A stretch of 64,000 nt of DNA from Prevotella sp. (GTDB taxonomy: Bacteria; Bacteroidota; Bacteroidia; Bacteroidales; Bacteroidaceae): assembly GCA_017554145.1 (NCBI GenBank), contig JAFZIZ010000015.1, forward strand, positions 248,001-312,000, given 5' to 3'. Positions 52,361 through 63,341 of the stretch are shown here, piece after piece; the first letter of the stretch is position 1; the number at the start of each line of letters is the position of its first letter. Position numbers and translations under genes: made by a program. The notes under the pieces were generated by a model. The model was not told the origin of the DNA, did not search any database, and saw only the letters and a list, made by a program, of their open reading frames with translations.

Positions 52361-55300
52361 ATGAGAAATCTAAAGCAATTGATCAAAAGGACTGTTCCTG
52401 CGGTATTAATGCTCATGGTTTTTGTGCTTCAAGCACATGCTCAGGGCGGTATCACCGTTAAGGGTACAGTCGTTGACAGCAACTCAGAGCCTTTGATAGG
52501 TGCTTCTGTTGTTGTGAAGGGAAATTCTTCTCTTGGAACAGTGACTGATTTCGATGGAAACTTCACTTTGAAGGTTCCTTCTGAGGCAACGACGCTCGTC
52601 GTGTCTTATGTGGGAATGACTTCACGTGAGGTGAAAGTTGGAAAACAGCGTTCATTTAACATCACGTTGAATGAAGACACTCAACTTGAAGAAGTCGTAG
52701 TGGTTGGTTATGGACAGCAGAAGAAAGCTTCTGTTGTGGGTGCCATTACTCAGACTACTGGCGAAGTACTTGAACGTGCTGCTGGTATTACTGATATTGG
52801 TGCTGCTCTGACAGGTAACCTGCCTGGTGTTGTAACAATGGCTTCTTCTGGTATGCCAGGTGAAGAGGAACCACAGATTGTCATCCGTGGAACTTCTTCA
52901 TGGAACAACTCAGAGCCTCTGGTTCTGGTAGATGGTGTTGAGCGTTCAATGAATAGCGTTGACATTCAGTCTGTCGCTAGCATTTCTGTATTAAAGGACG
53001 CCTCTGCAACAGCTGTGTATGGTGTGAAAGGTGCTAATGGTGTAATTCTGATTACTACCAAGCGTGGTCAGGAAGGTAAGGCACAAATCAGTGTATCTGC
53101 CAATGCTGTTATGAAAATTCCTTCTAAGCTGCCAGACAAGTACGATTCTTATGATGCTTTGATGGCTCGTAATACAGTCGTAGAGCATGAGTTGAATCTC
53201 AATCCTGCAAGTTTTGCTTATGTTAGACCCGTTAGTTTCATTGAGAACTATCGCCAGTCAGATCCTACAGCAAAGGATGAGTTTGGAAACTTGTTGATTG
53301 AGCGCTATCCGAATGTAGATTGGCAGCGTACTTTGTTTGAGGATTTTTGTATGTCCTACAATGCTAACATGAATATTTCCGGTGGTACTCGTTTCGTGAA
53401 ATATTTTGCCAGTGTTGACTTTGCCTCAGAGGGTGACCTCTATAAAGATTTAGGTGGTGGACGTGGTTATCCAACTGGATATGGATATAACCGCGTCAAT
53501 GTCCGTTCAAACCTCGACTTCAATATTACAAAGTCTACCGTATTGAAAGTCAGTATCGCAGGTTCTAATGCCAAGAAAAAGGCTCCTTACCTTAATTTGA
53601 CATTTAACGACTGGCAGATTTCACAGGCTTGGAATGGTATATATAATATTTCCGGGGATGTATTCCTGCCGAAATATAGTGACGAATCATGGGGCTTCCT
53701 GCCTGGTTCTACCAACGTGGATAACGGTGCTATGAATATTGCTCTTGGTGGTCAGGCGACTGAAACAACTACTACGATTACTACAGACTTTGTTCTTGAG
53801 CAGAATCTTGACTTTATTACCAAAGGACTGAATTTCCGTGGTATGATTGCATGGGACAACCGTTTTACGGAGTCTGGACGTGGTATTAGTGACTTGTATA
53901 ACAATCCACAGCGAAAGTGGATTAACCCCGAGACAGGAGAGATTGTTTATAAGGAGACTTATGAGGGGTATGACCGTTTTGATTATTCACAGGGAATTAA
54001 CTGGAGTACACAAGCTGGATCCGTTACTGGTACAACTCGTAGTTTGAACTACCAGCTTCAACTTAGTTGGGCACGTAAGTTTGGAAAGCATGACATTTCT
54101 GCGATGGGCGTGTTTGCTCGTCAGGAGCAGGCATGGGGAACCATGATTCCTACCTATCGTGAGGATTGGGTATTCCGTGCTACTTATGGATATGACGGCA
54201 AGTATTTCTTTGAGTATAATGGTGCCTATAATGGTTCTGAGAAATTCTCGAAGGATAATCGTTTTGCATTCTTCCAGTCAGGTGCTCTTGGTTGGATGAT
54301 TAGTGAAGAGCCATTCATGAAGTACCTTCGCGAGAAGAAAATCATCGATATGTTAAAGCTCCGTTTCTCTTATGGTGAGATTGGTGACGATAATGTCGGC
54401 GGTCGCTTCCTTTATATGACACAATGGAGTTATGGCGGTAATAGCCATATGCTTATCTCGAACCCTGGTGGTAATTCACCTTATAAATGGTATCGTGAAT
54501 CGACGGTAGGTAACCCCAATGTGCACTGGGAGAAAGTTAAGAAGATGAACTTTGGTATCGACTACGGATTCCTTGGTGGACTGCTTGCAGGTTCTGTGGA
54601 GATTTTCCGCGACAAGCGTGTTGATATTCTGGTGGATGGTGGTCAGCGTGCCGTTCCTTCTTATTTTGGAGCAACTGCCCCGATCGCAAACTTGGGTAAG
54701 GTAACGACTCATGGTTATGAGATCGAACTTCGTGTTAATAAGGTATTTAAGAATAAGATGCGTGTTTGGGCTAACCTGAACATGACTCATGCCGAGAATG
54801 TTATTGATGTGAAGGACGATGCTCCATTGCTGCCTTCATATCGTAAAGAGCAGGGTTATGCAATTGACCAGGTTCATTCTTTTATCAGTAAAGACATGAT
54901 GCAGACCTACGATGCTGTCTATGGATCACCAAAATATGATTCAAAAGATAACCAGAAATTGGCAGGTGACTATTACATCGTAGACTTCAATGGTGATGGT
55001 GTGATTGACAATGTGAACGACTATGTGCCTTATGGTTATGCAGGTATTCCTCAGAATACATATAACGCTACAGTTGGTTTTGAGTGGAAGGGCTTTAGCT
55101 GCTTTGCACAGTTCTATGGTGTTACTAACGTGACTCGTGATGTGTCAATGATCAGTTTCGCAGACATCATGGTTGCCAATGTCTATGATCAGGGTACTTG
55201 GTGGAGCGACGACCATTACGGCGCAGCCAGTGTTACTCCACGTTTCAACGTGAAGCAAGAGACAGGTCTCTATTATGGTACACAGTATATGTGCGATGGT

Positions 55301-55528
55301 AGTTATATCCGTTTGAAGAACGTGGAGGTTGCTTATACCTTTACACAGCCTTGGATTCATAAGATCGGTCTGAAGAGTCTGAAGTTGTTCGTTAGCGGTA
55401 ATAACCTGTGGGTATGGACTCGTATGCCGGATGACCGTGAGTCGAACTTTGGTGGAAACCATAATGCCGGAAATGGAGCTTATCCTACTATGAAGCGTAT
55501 TAACTTTGGTATCAGGTTCAATCTTTAA
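52361..55528 (+). CDS. xusA: XusA-like SusC-type TonB-dependent transporter
   Basis: A 1055-residue outer-membrane transporter for xylo-oligosaccharides. Signal peptide (cleavage after AHA, residue 27), CarboxypepD_reg-like domain (about 30-118), TonB-box-like EVVVVGYG, plug domain (about 120-235 with LKDASATAVYGVKGANGV), then the barrel ending in FNL. First of five genes in the SusC-SusD-SusC-SusD-lipoprotein order that defines the xylan utilisation system (xusA-E) of P. bryantii and relatives. XusB follows after 15 nt. The symbol rests on gene order and the xylan context rather than on a sequence comparison. Confidence 0.9.
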   Translation: MRNLKQLIKRTVPAVLMLMVFVLQAHAQGGITVKGTVVDSNSEPLIGASVVVKGNSSLGTVTDFDGNFTLKVPSEATTLVVSYVGMTSREVKVGKQRSFNITLNEDTQLEEVVVVGYGQQKKASVVGAITQTTGEVLERAAGITDIGAALTGNLPGVVTMASSGMPGEEEPQIVIRGTSSWNNSEPLVLVDGVERSMNSVDIQSVASISVLKDASATAVYGVKGANGVILITTKRGQEGKAQISVSANAVMKIPSKLPDKYDSYDALMARNTVVEHELNLNPASFAYVRPVSFIENYRQSDPTAKDEFGNLLIERYPNVDWQRTLFEDFCMSYNANMNISGGTRFVKYFASVDFASEGDLYKDLGGGRGYPTGYGYNRVNVRSNLDFNITKSTVLKVSIAGSNAKKKAPYLNLTFNDWQISQAWNGIYNISGDVFLPKYSDESWGFLPGSTNVDNGAMNIALGGQATETTTTITTDFVLEQNLDFITKGLNFRGMIAWDNRFTESGRGISDLYNNPQRKWINPETGEIVYKETYEGYDRFDYSQGINWSTQAGSVTGTTRSLNYQLQLSWARKFGKHDISAMGVFARQEQAWGTMIPTYREDWVFRATYGYDGKYFFEYNGAYNGSEKFSKDNRFAFFQSGALGWMISEEPFMKYLREKKIIDMLKLRFSYGEIGDDNVGGRFLYMTQWSYGGNSHMLISNPGGNSPYKWYRESTVGNPNVHWEKVKKMNFGIDYGFLGGLLAGSVEIFRDKRVDILVDGGQRAVPSYFGATAPIANLGKVTTHGYEIELRVNKVFKNKMRVWANLNMTHAENVIDVKDDAPLLPSYRKEQGYAIDQVHSFISKDMMQTYDAVYGSPKYDSKDNQKLAGDYYIVDFNGDGVIDNVNDYVPYGYAGIPQNTYNATVGFEWKGFSCFAQFYGVTNVTRDVSMISFADIMVANVYDQGTWWSDDHYGAASVTPRFNVKQETGLYYGTQYMCDGSYIRLKNVEVAYTFTQPWIHKIGLKSLKLFVSGNNLWVWTRMPDDRESNFGGNHNAGNGAYPTMKRINFGIRFNL

Positions 55529-55543
55529 TTAGTAGAAGAAACA

Positions 55544-57547
55544 ATGAAAAAGTTTATTAATCAATATATTATAATAGGTATAGCAGCCTTGTCACTCTCT
55601 TTGGGAATGACGTCTTGTAAAGACTATCTGGACAAGGCTCCTGAATCTACGGTGGGAGAAGAAGAAGCTTTTAAGAACTTCACCAACTTCCAAGGATTTG
55701 TAGAGGAGGTCTATAACTGTATACCTAATAAGGAGTCCTGCTACTGGTGTGTCACTTTCAACTGGGGCGAGGATGAGATTTGTAATACAGGTATCGGCGA
55801 TACGCATTTGACTGCCCATTTCGATTTGGGTGACTATCGCTGGTGGTATAATAATGAAGATAAGGGAGGAAACCAGAGTTGGTTACACTGTGGTTCTGGC
55901 GACCGTACGTTAAGCCCAACAGCTACTGGTGGTGGAGTAGGTGGCGCTTACCAGCATTCTTTGGAGCATGCATGGTATTGCATCCGTAAGATGAACCTTG
56001 GTTTAGAGAATCTCGACAAGATGGTGGATGCAACACAGGAAGAGAAGAACTTGATTAAGGGGCAGATGCTCTTCTTCCGTGCCTGGTGGCACCATCAGTT
56101 GATAGAGTGGTATGGCGGCATGCCATACGTGGATTATGTATTGCCCTCTGACGAGGTTCTCGCATTGCCACGTCTTTCTTTTAAAGAATGTGCATTGAAG
56201 TGTGCTGAAGACTATCGTGCCGCTGCTGATTTGCTTCCTAATAACTGGGATGAGACGACGGCAGGTCAGAGAACTGCAGGTCAGAACGAGTTGCGTATTA
56301 CGAAAGTTTGTGCTTTAGGCTATATGGGTAAGGTGCTCCTTTGGGCAGCTTCTCCATTGAATGTACTTGGTGCACAGACAGGTGCCCTGAGGAATGGCAA
56401 TACCTATAAATATGATACAGACTTAGCTAAACGTGCTGCTGATGTCTTGGCAGAGGCAATCTCCTATGTTGAAAATGGTGAGACTCCGTACGCTTTGGCT
56501 GAGTTTAATTATTCCAATATTTATGACCATACTCCGGCTGACGGCGCAGAGACTTGTTTCTCTGAAATATTCTATACCACGGGACAAGGTTGGAAACAGC
56601 CTGGAACTGTTGAGGCAATCATGCGTGGTACACCCTCAGGTGCCAATTTGACTCCATGGAACTTTGCCAAGACATGGGGACCTAAGGTGAATGAGTTGGT
56701 ACCACATGACGCTTTCATTCACATGCCAACTGCCAACTATGTGAATTATGCCTATGGTATGGCTAATGGTGAGCCTATTGTGTTGGCTGATGGTTCTCTC
56801 AACCCGAAATCCGGTTTTGATCCAACCCATCCATACAAGAATCGTGACCCACGTTTCTATCATGACATCATGTTTGACGGATTTAAGTTCCTGAACGGAA
56901 CTCCAGCTGCTTCGGATGTGCAATATCAGTATCTGGAAATGTTCCACGGAGGAAATATGGTGCCGTCAGGTGTTACTGCCCGTGAGGCAGATGGTAGCCG
57001 TACAGGTTATTTCTGCCAGAAGCTCATTCCGCACCAGTGTAACAAGGTGGATCAGTTAATGGAGTATGGTAATGAGTTTGAAGGTTACTTACCCTATATG
57101 CGCTTAGCTGATATTTATCTGCTTTATGCAGAGTCTGCTGCGGCTTCTGGTAATTTGAGCAAAGCAGCAAATGCCATTAACGTGCTTCGTGATCGTGTAG
57201 GTGCAGGCCATGTCGCTTCAAGATTTGCCAGTGACCAGAAACTGCTTATTGACGAGATTCGTCGTGAGCGTGCCTGTGAACTTGCCTTTGAAGGTTTCCG
57301 TTGGCAGGACTTGCAGCGTTGGTTGCTGCTGACAGAGTATCCTTATAATATTAAGACTCGTCAGGATTTCTATCGTGCAGATCCTAACTATGATTATGCC
57401 AAGAAAGATCCACGTGATGCAGAGGTGACTGGTTGGAAAGAAGAACTCATTTTGACACGTCAGTTGGGTGTAAAACATTATCTTCTGCCACTGAAGGAGA
57501 GTGACATCTACCTCAACGACCAGTATCCGCAGAACCCAGGATGGTAA
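55544..57547 (+). CDS. xusB: XusB-like SusD-family glycan-binding lipoprotein
   Basis: A 667-residue surface lipoprotein that partners XusA. Lipobox MTSC (Cys at about residue 25), then KDYLDKAPES, a typical SusD start. Helical TPR-like N-terminal region; the RagB/SusD C-terminal part includes YLPYMRLADIYLLYAESAAASG and ERACELAFEGFRWQDLQRW. The end YPQNPGW is the usual SusD tail. Aromatic residues are abundant between residues 80 and 130 (DYRWWYNNEDKGGNQSW), a plausible glycan platform. The stop at 57547 is followed after 32 nt by the chosen xusC start. Confidence 0.9.
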   Translation: MKKFINQYIIIGIAALSLSLGMTSCKDYLDKAPESTVGEEEAFKNFTNFQGFVEEVYNCIPNKESCYWCVTFNWGEDEICNTGIGDTHLTAHFDLGDYRWWYNNEDKGGNQSWLHCGSGDRTLSPTATGGGVGGAYQHSLEHAWYCIRKMNLGLENLDKMVDATQEEKNLIKGQMLFFRAWWHHQLIEWYGGMPYVDYVLPSDEVLALPRLSFKECALKCAEDYRAAADLLPNNWDETTAGQRTAGQNELRITKVCALGYMGKVLLWAASPLNVLGAQTGALRNGNTYKYDTDLAKRAADVLAEAISYVENGETPYALAEFNYSNIYDHTPADGAETCFSEIFYTTGQGWKQPGTVEAIMRGTPSGANLTPWNFAKTWGPKVNELVPHDAFIHMPTANYVNYAYGMANGEPIVLADGSLNPKSGFDPTHPYKNRDPRFYHDIMFDGFKFLNGTPAASDVQYQYLEMFHGGNMVPSGVTAREADGSRTGYFCQKLIPHQCNKVDQLMEYGNEFEGYLPYMRLADIYLLYAESAAASGNLSKAANAINVLRDRVGAGHVASRFASDQKLLIDEIRRERACELAFEGFRWQDLQRWLLLTEYPYNIKTRQDFYRADPNYDYAKKDPRDAEVTGWKEELILTRQLGVKHYLLPLKESDIYLNDQYPQNPGW

Positions 57548-57579
57548 TTAATAGTATAATGTTAAATGTGAAAAGTTTT

Positions 57580-60471
57580 ATGAAACATAATAAATATATC
57601 ATACTGTCAGCTCTCTTGGCTTTGTCGGCAATTCCTGCAACAGCCCAGATTGATGCACCAGACTCTGCTGAGGTCAATGTGGCATTCCGTAAGGTCGCCA
57701 AGGAAGATATCATGGGCGGTGTCTCTTCTCTGAACTACAGGGAACTGATGGAAAAGAACTATAATACCTATAGTCTTGACAATATGCAGGGCTATGTCGC
57801 CGGTTACAACGGTGCAGGTATGTGGGGATATACTGATCAGTTGGTCTTGATTGATGGTGTTCCCCGTGAGGCAAATAACGTACTTCCTTCCGAAATAGAG
57901 GAGGTTACTTTCTTGAAGGGTGCACAAGCAGTGGTACTCTATGGTAGTCGTGCAGCAAAAGGTGCTATTCTGATTACCACAAAGCGTGGTAGGGTTTCTG
58001 ATGGCTTAAGTATCAATGTCCGTGCCAATACAGGTTGGAATGTACGTAAGTCTCTTCCAGAGTATCTCAACTCTGCGGATTATATGACACTGTATAATGA
58101 GGCTCGTCAGAACGACGGTCTTGCTCCTCAATATACTCCTGAGGAGATTGCGGATTATGCCAGTGGAGCCAACCCATATCGTTATCCGAATGTGGATTTC
58201 TATTCCTCTGATTATATTAAGAAGTCATACAATCGTTCAGACGTGACAGCAGAGATTGAAGGCGGTAATAATCGTACTCGTTTCTATGCGAATGTCAGCT
58301 ATTACCGTGAGGGAAGTTATCTGAATTTCGGTGAGGCCAAGGATAATTATACTGATCGATTTAATGTCCGTGGTAATGTAGACATGCAGTTGAATGATTT
58401 CCTTTCTGCTTACGTGAATGCCAATGCGACATACTATAATGCGAGATCCGCAAGATCGACGCAGTCTGGCGATTATTGGCAGGTAGCTGCCACATGGCGT
58501 CCTAACCGTATTGCTCCACTGATTCCGATATCAATGATTGATCCGACTGCGACGGATGCACTGAATGCTTTGACATCTTCTCGTCACATTATTGACGGAC
58601 AGTATTTCTTTGGTGCTAAGAATCCAGATTTGACTAACATCTTTGCTGACTATTATGCAGCAGGTAAGAGTACATGGACCAGTCGTCAATTCCAGTTCGA
58701 TGCTGGTGTAAACTTGGATCTGAACGGAATCTTAAAGGGATTGACCTTCCATACGATGATTGCGATTGATTATGCAACAACTTATTCAACCTCTTATGAG
58801 AACCAATATGCTACTTTCGAACCGACATGGGATGATGAGACAGGTTTGATTACAGCATTGGATAATCATGAGAGTGTAGACCAAAGTGACGGTAATCAGC
58901 GTTTTGGTAGCCAGACAGATAATCAGACCATTGCATTTAATGCTCATTTTGATTACAACCGTACTTTCGCAGATGTGCATCATGTGAGTGCCATGTTGGT
59001 TGCTAATGGCTATCAGCAGTCAAAGTCTGGACAGTATCATAGGACCAATAATGTCAACCTTGGTCTGAACCTGTCATATAACTACGATAAGAAATACTAT
59101 GCAGAGTTCTCTTTGGCTACTCCTTGGACAACAAAACTGGCAGAGGGTAAGCGTGCAGGATTCTCTCCCTCTGGAACAATTGGTTGGAATATTGCCAGGG
59201 AAAAGTTCATGGAAGGTAGTATTTTTGACAATCTGACGGTTAGTGTCAGTGCCAGCAACCTGAAGACAGATATGGATATTGAAAATTATTATATGTATCT
59301 GGGTACTTATCAGAGTGGTGGATGGTTTGACTGGAATGGTCTGACAGGCTTCTCACTCTATCAGTCTAAGCGTGGTGGCAATAATGATCTTGCTTATCTT
59401 AAGCGTAAGGAGTTCTCTGCCTCTATTCACGCAGAGTTGCTGAAGCGCTCTCTAAGTTTTGACGCTTCATTCTTCACTAGCCAAATGGATGGTGGTATTA
59501 TTTTGGCAACCAATCAGGTACCAAGTTATTTCAGAGTTGGCTATCCTGAGTCATCTTTCATTTCCTATATGAATTATAATAAGGATAACCGGACAGGATT
59601 TGACGTAGCTGTGAAATACAAGAAGCAGCTGGGTGAGTTCGGTATCGAGGCCGGTGCCAATCTGACTTATTATAAGACGAAAGCCGCTCAGCGTGATGAT
59701 AAGAATTACGCCGATGAATACCAGTATCGTGAGGGTCAGCCATTAGATGCTATTTGGGGTTATCAGTGTGCAGGATTCTTCGATAAAGGTGATTTCGACG
59801 AAAATGGAAATGTGATAGGTGGACCGAATGGTACTATGAGCTATCAGCTTGGCGGTACTCCAAAGATGGGTGACTTGAAATATGTCGACCAGAATAATGA
59901 TGGTATTATTGACACGAAAGACCAAGTGAACCTTGCTACTGGTGGCTGGTACGGTGCTCCTACTACTTTAGGTATCAACCTGACGCTGAAATACAAGAAC
60001 TTCACCCTCTTTATGTTAGGTGTTGGTGGCTTTGGTGGTCATGGCGTTAAAGGTCAGAAGAGTGATGGTAGCAGAGAACCTTATTGGTGGGTTCAGGGTA
60101 CTGATAAGTATTCTGCTGTGGTACTTGATCGTGTGCAATATACGTTCGATGAGGAAGGCAATGCCACAGGACTTGCTAATGCTGCAACAGCATCTTATCC
60201 TCGTCTGACTACAACTAATGGAGCAAACAACTATCAGGTATCTGATTTTTGGGTTTACTCTACTTCTCGTTTTGATCTTGCCAAGGTTCAGTTGACCTAT
60301 GACTTCCCGAAGTCTGTATTCAACAAGGTTAACTTCATTAAGGGTGTTTCTGTTTATGTAAGCGGTAACAGCCTGTTGACCTTTGCTAAGGAAAAGAAAC
60401 TGCTTGAGATGAATTTGGCTTCTGCTCCACAGTCTCGTTTCTACAACCTTGGTTTTAAAGTATTGTTCTAA
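57580..60471 (+). CDS. xusC: XusC-like SusC-type transporter without CarboxypepD_reg domain
   Basis: A 963-residue outer-membrane transporter. The start is placed at ATG 57580 (MKHNKYIILSALLAL) because it yields a clean signal peptide ending ATAQ; an upstream in-frame ATG (57541) would overlap the xusB stop. Unlike XusA it goes almost directly into a shortened plug (QLVLIDGVPREANNV, FLKGAQAVVLYGSRAAKGAILITTKRGR). The CarboxypepD_reg domain and a recognisable VVVGYG TonB box are missing. The barrel ends in FKVLF. This reduced form is known for second SusC proteins of tandem pairs. How it contacts TonB is not clear from the sequence. Confidence 0.88.
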   Translation: MKHNKYIILSALLALSAIPATAQIDAPDSAEVNVAFRKVAKEDIMGGVSSLNYRELMEKNYNTYSLDNMQGYVAGYNGAGMWGYTDQLVLIDGVPREANNVLPSEIEEVTFLKGAQAVVLYGSRAAKGAILITTKRGRVSDGLSINVRANTGWNVRKSLPEYLNSADYMTLYNEARQNDGLAPQYTPEEIADYASGANPYRYPNVDFYSSDYIKKSYNRSDVTAEIEGGNNRTRFYANVSYYREGSYLNFGEAKDNYTDRFNVRGNVDMQLNDFLSAYVNANATYYNARSARSTQSGDYWQVAATWRPNRIAPLIPISMIDPTATDALNALTSSRHIIDGQYFFGAKNPDLTNIFADYYAAGKSTWTSRQFQFDAGVNLDLNGILKGLTFHTMIAIDYATTYSTSYENQYATFEPTWDDETGLITALDNHESVDQSDGNQRFGSQTDNQTIAFNAHFDYNRTFADVHHVSAMLVANGYQQSKSGQYHRTNNVNLGLNLSYNYDKKYYAEFSLATPWTTKLAEGKRAGFSPSGTIGWNIAREKFMEGSIFDNLTVSVSASNLKTDMDIENYYMYLGTYQSGGWFDWNGLTGFSLYQSKRGGNNDLAYLKRKEFSASIHAELLKRSLSFDASFFTSQMDGGIILATNQVPSYFRVGYPESSFISYMNYNKDNRTGFDVAVKYKKQLGEFGIEAGANLTYYKTKAAQRDDKNYADEYQYREGQPLDAIWGYQCAGFFDKGDFDENGNVIGGPNGTMSYQLGGTPKMGDLKYVDQNNDGIIDTKDQVNLATGGWYGAPTTLGINLTLKYKNFTLFMLGVGGFGGHGVKGQKSDGSREPYWWVQGTDKYSAVVLDRVQYTFDEEGNATGLANAATASYPRLTTTNGANNYQVSDFWVYSTSRFDLAKVQLTYDFPKSVFNKVNFIKGVSVYVSGNSLLTFAKEKKLLEMNLASAPQSRFYNLGFKVLF

Positions 60472-60491
60472 TAGGATAAAGAATTATAGAC

Positions 60492-62309
60492 ATGAAACTT
60501 AAGAATATTCTTTTTCTCAGTGTGGTAGTCACGGCACTCACAGCATGTGAGGATATGTTTGACCCGGCTATTGAAAATAATCATGACATCACGCAGATGT
60601 ACACTGATCCACAATTTGCACGTGGAATTATGGATAATGCCAACTTGGTATTACCTTATGATGAGTATCCAACTACAGAAATGGCGACAGACAATGCAGT
60701 CTCTAACGAGTTATCCAATCGCTATAGTACTATGGCTAAAGGTGCTTGGAGCCCCTCTAATAACCCTGTTAATGAGTGGGATACTCGTTACCATGCCATT
60801 CAGTACCTGAACTTGTTCCTAGAGAATGCTGATCAGGTTGTTTGGGACCCCTCCAGTGAATCATTGAGTGCAATGCACGGAGATAACTATAAGGGTAATG
60901 CTTATGCCTTGCGTGGTTTGCATTTCTTCTATCTGCTCCGTGCTCATGCAGGTAAAGTGGATGGTGTACTTATGGGTGTTCCCATTCATTTAAGTTCTGA
61001 GGATGGTAGTTCGGATTTCAATCAGCCACGTGCCTCTTTCAAGGATTGTATCGACCAGATTATGTCGGACTTCGATGAAGCAAGTAAATTACTTCCTAGA
61101 GAGTATGGTGACGTTGAAGAGGATGATGTTCCTGCCAAATATAAGCAGATGGGTGGAAATAATAGTGAGTACAACCGCGCTTTTGGTAATTTGCAGCGTG
61201 GCAAGATTGATGGTCGTATGATTGACGCCTTCAGGGCTCAGGTAGCATTGTTTGCTGCTTCTCCCGCTTATGCTTCTGGTGGTGCCATGACCTACGAGCA
61301 GGCTGCTCAGTATGCTGCTACTTCTTTGGCAAACGCTGGTGGTCTTGACGGTATGGATCCTGAAGGATGGCGTTGGTATTGTGATACGAAGATGATCCAG
61401 AAGTTTAAATTTGATGGTCCAGATCCCGCCGAAATCTGTTGGCGTGGAGTCGTGCAGAATACTACTACCCCTGAAGATGACAACTATCCTCCTTCTCTCT
61501 ATGGTAAAGGTCGTGTAAACCCGACACAGAATCTGGTGGATGCTTTCCCCATGGCTAATGGATATCCTATTAGTGATCCAAAATCTGGATATGATGCTAA
61601 TAATCCTTATGAGAACCGTGATCCTCGTCTAAAGGAGTATATCCTTGTCAACGGTGGGGAGCAGGGACCAAAGAAGGCAAAGATTAATACGCAAGCGGAT
61701 AACGAGAGTGTTGATGGCTTGAATTATGAGGATGGACTTTCGACAAGAACAGGTTTTTACCTGAAGAAGTTGTTGCGTCCTGATGTTAACTTGAAGCCGA
61801 AAACGGAAAAGAGACACTTTGGTGCTCGTATCCGTTACACCGAAATCTTCCTTGCCTATGCAGAGGCTGCCAATGAAGCTGGTGGACCGCAGGCAAAGTT
61901 CGGAGGTGCTAGCTATTCGGCTTATGACGTCATCAAGGCTCTGCACAATCGTGCAGGTGTTGGCAATGAATATCTGGAGAGCATCAAGAACGACAAAGAT
62001 AAGATGCGTGAATTAATTCGCAATGAGCGTCGTCTTGAACTCTGTTTCGAGAATCATCGTTTCTGGGATCTCCGTCGTTGGAATCTCAAGATTGACGAGG
62101 CTGCCAAAGGTGTCAGCATTACGACAGATGCTGAAACAGGTAACGCAAAGTATCAATTTATTACTGTAGAGCCTCGTGACTTTAAGGATTATATGATTTA
62201 TGGACCTCTTCCTTATTCTGAAATCCTCAAGTACGATGCTCTTCGCCAGAATGATGGTTGGCCAACTGTTGTCCATGAAGATGCAACAGAGAATGTAGGT
62301 GAAGAATAA
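60492..62309 (+). CDS. xusD: XusD-like SusD-family glycan-binding lipoprotein
   Basis: A 605-residue surface lipoprotein. Lipobox LTAC (Cys19), followed by EDMFDPAIENN. SusD-type motifs include AYALRGLHFFYLLRAHAGKVDGV, ENRDPRLKEYIL, RYTEIFLAYAEAANEAG and NERRLELCFENHRFWDLRRWN. The C-terminus has an acidic extension (HEDATENVGEE) beyond the common SusD tail QNDGWP. It lies 20 nt after xusC and is the second half of the second transporter pair. Confidence 0.9.
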   Translation: MKLKNILFLSVVVTALTACEDMFDPAIENNHDITQMYTDPQFARGIMDNANLVLPYDEYPTTEMATDNAVSNELSNRYSTMAKGAWSPSNNPVNEWDTRYHAIQYLNLFLENADQVVWDPSSESLSAMHGDNYKGNAYALRGLHFFYLLRAHAGKVDGVLMGVPIHLSSEDGSSDFNQPRASFKDCIDQIMSDFDEASKLLPREYGDVEEDDVPAKYKQMGGNNSEYNRAFGNLQRGKIDGRMIDAFRAQVALFAASPAYASGGAMTYEQAAQYAATSLANAGGLDGMDPEGWRWYCDTKMIQKFKFDGPDPAEICWRGVVQNTTTPEDDNYPPSLYGKGRVNPTQNLVDAFPMANGYPISDPKSGYDANNPYENRDPRLKEYILVNGGEQGPKKAKINTQADNESVDGLNYEDGLSTRTGFYLKKLLRPDVNLKPKTEKRHFGARIRYTEIFLAYAEAANEAGGPQAKFGGASYSAYDVIKALHNRAGVGNEYLESIKNDKDKMRELIRNERRLELCFENHRFWDLRRWNLKIDEAAKGVSITTDAETGNAKYQFITVEPRDFKDYMIYGPLPYSEILKYDALRQNDGWPTVVHEDATENVGEE

Positions 62310-62336
62310 TCAAACAATGTAAAATTTAAAAGAAAA

Positions 62337-63332
62337 ATGATTATGAAACGTAAAATATTAATGTTCATCTCTGGAATGGGAATTCTTTGCAGTCTCTGGT
62401 CTTGCAAGAATGGTGACATCAGTTTCCCAGACTATGAGAATGGAACGACAGCATATTTTGCTTATCAGTATCCTGTTCGTACCATCGTACTTGGTACCGA
62501 TGAGTATGATACTACGCTTGACAAAGAGCATAAGTGTCAGATATATGCTACATTCGGTGGTTCTTACAATGGTTCTAACGGAACTTTAGAGATTGCCGTT
62601 GATGAGACATTGGTGAATAACCTGTATTTTGATGAGGAGTTTGAAAATCCCGTGAAGGCAATGCCTCGTAATTATTACGAACTGTCTTCCAACACGATGC
62701 CTTTCAATGGTACGATGAATGGTATTGTGACAGTTCAACTCACTGATGCATATTTCGCTGATCCCAATTCTGTGAAAGAGACTTATGTGATTCCTGTTGT
62801 TATCACAGGCCAGACAGGTTTTGGCTCTATTCTCACAGGTACACCTGTGGAAGGTCAGAATGGTCCCCGTACAGATGCGTCTGCATGGGAGGTGCAGCCT
62901 AAAGACTATGTTCTTTATTGTGTGAAGTATCAGAACAGATACGCTGGCTTTTGGCTGACCAATGGAAACATGTCAACGGAGAATATTGAGAAAGCCAATA
63001 TTGTGGAGATTAAGACTAAGTCTTTGAATCAGGCTGTTTATCATTTCTCTGATCAGGATGGTGCGACGCTTTATGATGCAGACTTACTCTTGGATTTCAG
63101 CGGTGACGACTGCAAAATCTCTTGCATGACAGATAATGCAACTGTTACAGGCTCTGGTTCTTTCGGCGAGAAATCTGAGAAGAAAGCATGGGGCAACAAG
63201 GATCGTGACGGTCTGGAGTTGAACTATACTATCAAGTTTGCTGACGGCTTTACAAAGTCTGTTCATGAGAAACTGGTTTGGCAGCGTAGTGGTGTTACCA
63301 TTGAGGAGTTTGCGCCAGTTTATAAGAAGTAA
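62337..63332 (+). CDS. xusE: XusE-like surface lipoprotein (DUF1735/DUF4361 type)
   Basis: A 331-residue lipoprotein with lipobox LWSC (Cys at about residue 23); start ATG 62337, or Met at 62343. An N-terminal DUF1735-like beta domain (about 40-165, with IDETLVNNLY-type residues and ELSSNTMPFNGTMNGIVTVQL) is followed by a DUF4361-like domain (about 190-325). Proteins at this position are thought to bind xylan at the cell surface, like SusE/F. It is the last gene of the xus operon. In P. bryantii xusE is followed by xyn10C, but here hairpins and a convergent gene follow. Confidence 0.85.
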   Translation: MIMKRKILMFISGMGILCSLWSCKNGDISFPDYENGTTAYFAYQYPVRTIVLGTDEYDTTLDKEHKCQIYATFGGSYNGSNGTLEIAVDETLVNNLYFDEEFENPVKAMPRNYYELSSNTMPFNGTMNGIVTVQLTDAYFADPNSVKETYVIPVVITGQTGFGSILTGTPVEGQNGPRTDASAWEVQPKDYVLYCVKYQNRYAGFWLTNGNMSTENIEKANIVEIKTKSLNQAVYHFSDQDGATLYDADLLLDFSGDDCKISCMTDNATVTGSGSFGEKSEKKAWGNKDRDGLELNYTIKFADGFTKSVHEKLVWQRSGVTIEEFAPVYKK

Positions 63333-63341
63333 GTAAAAACA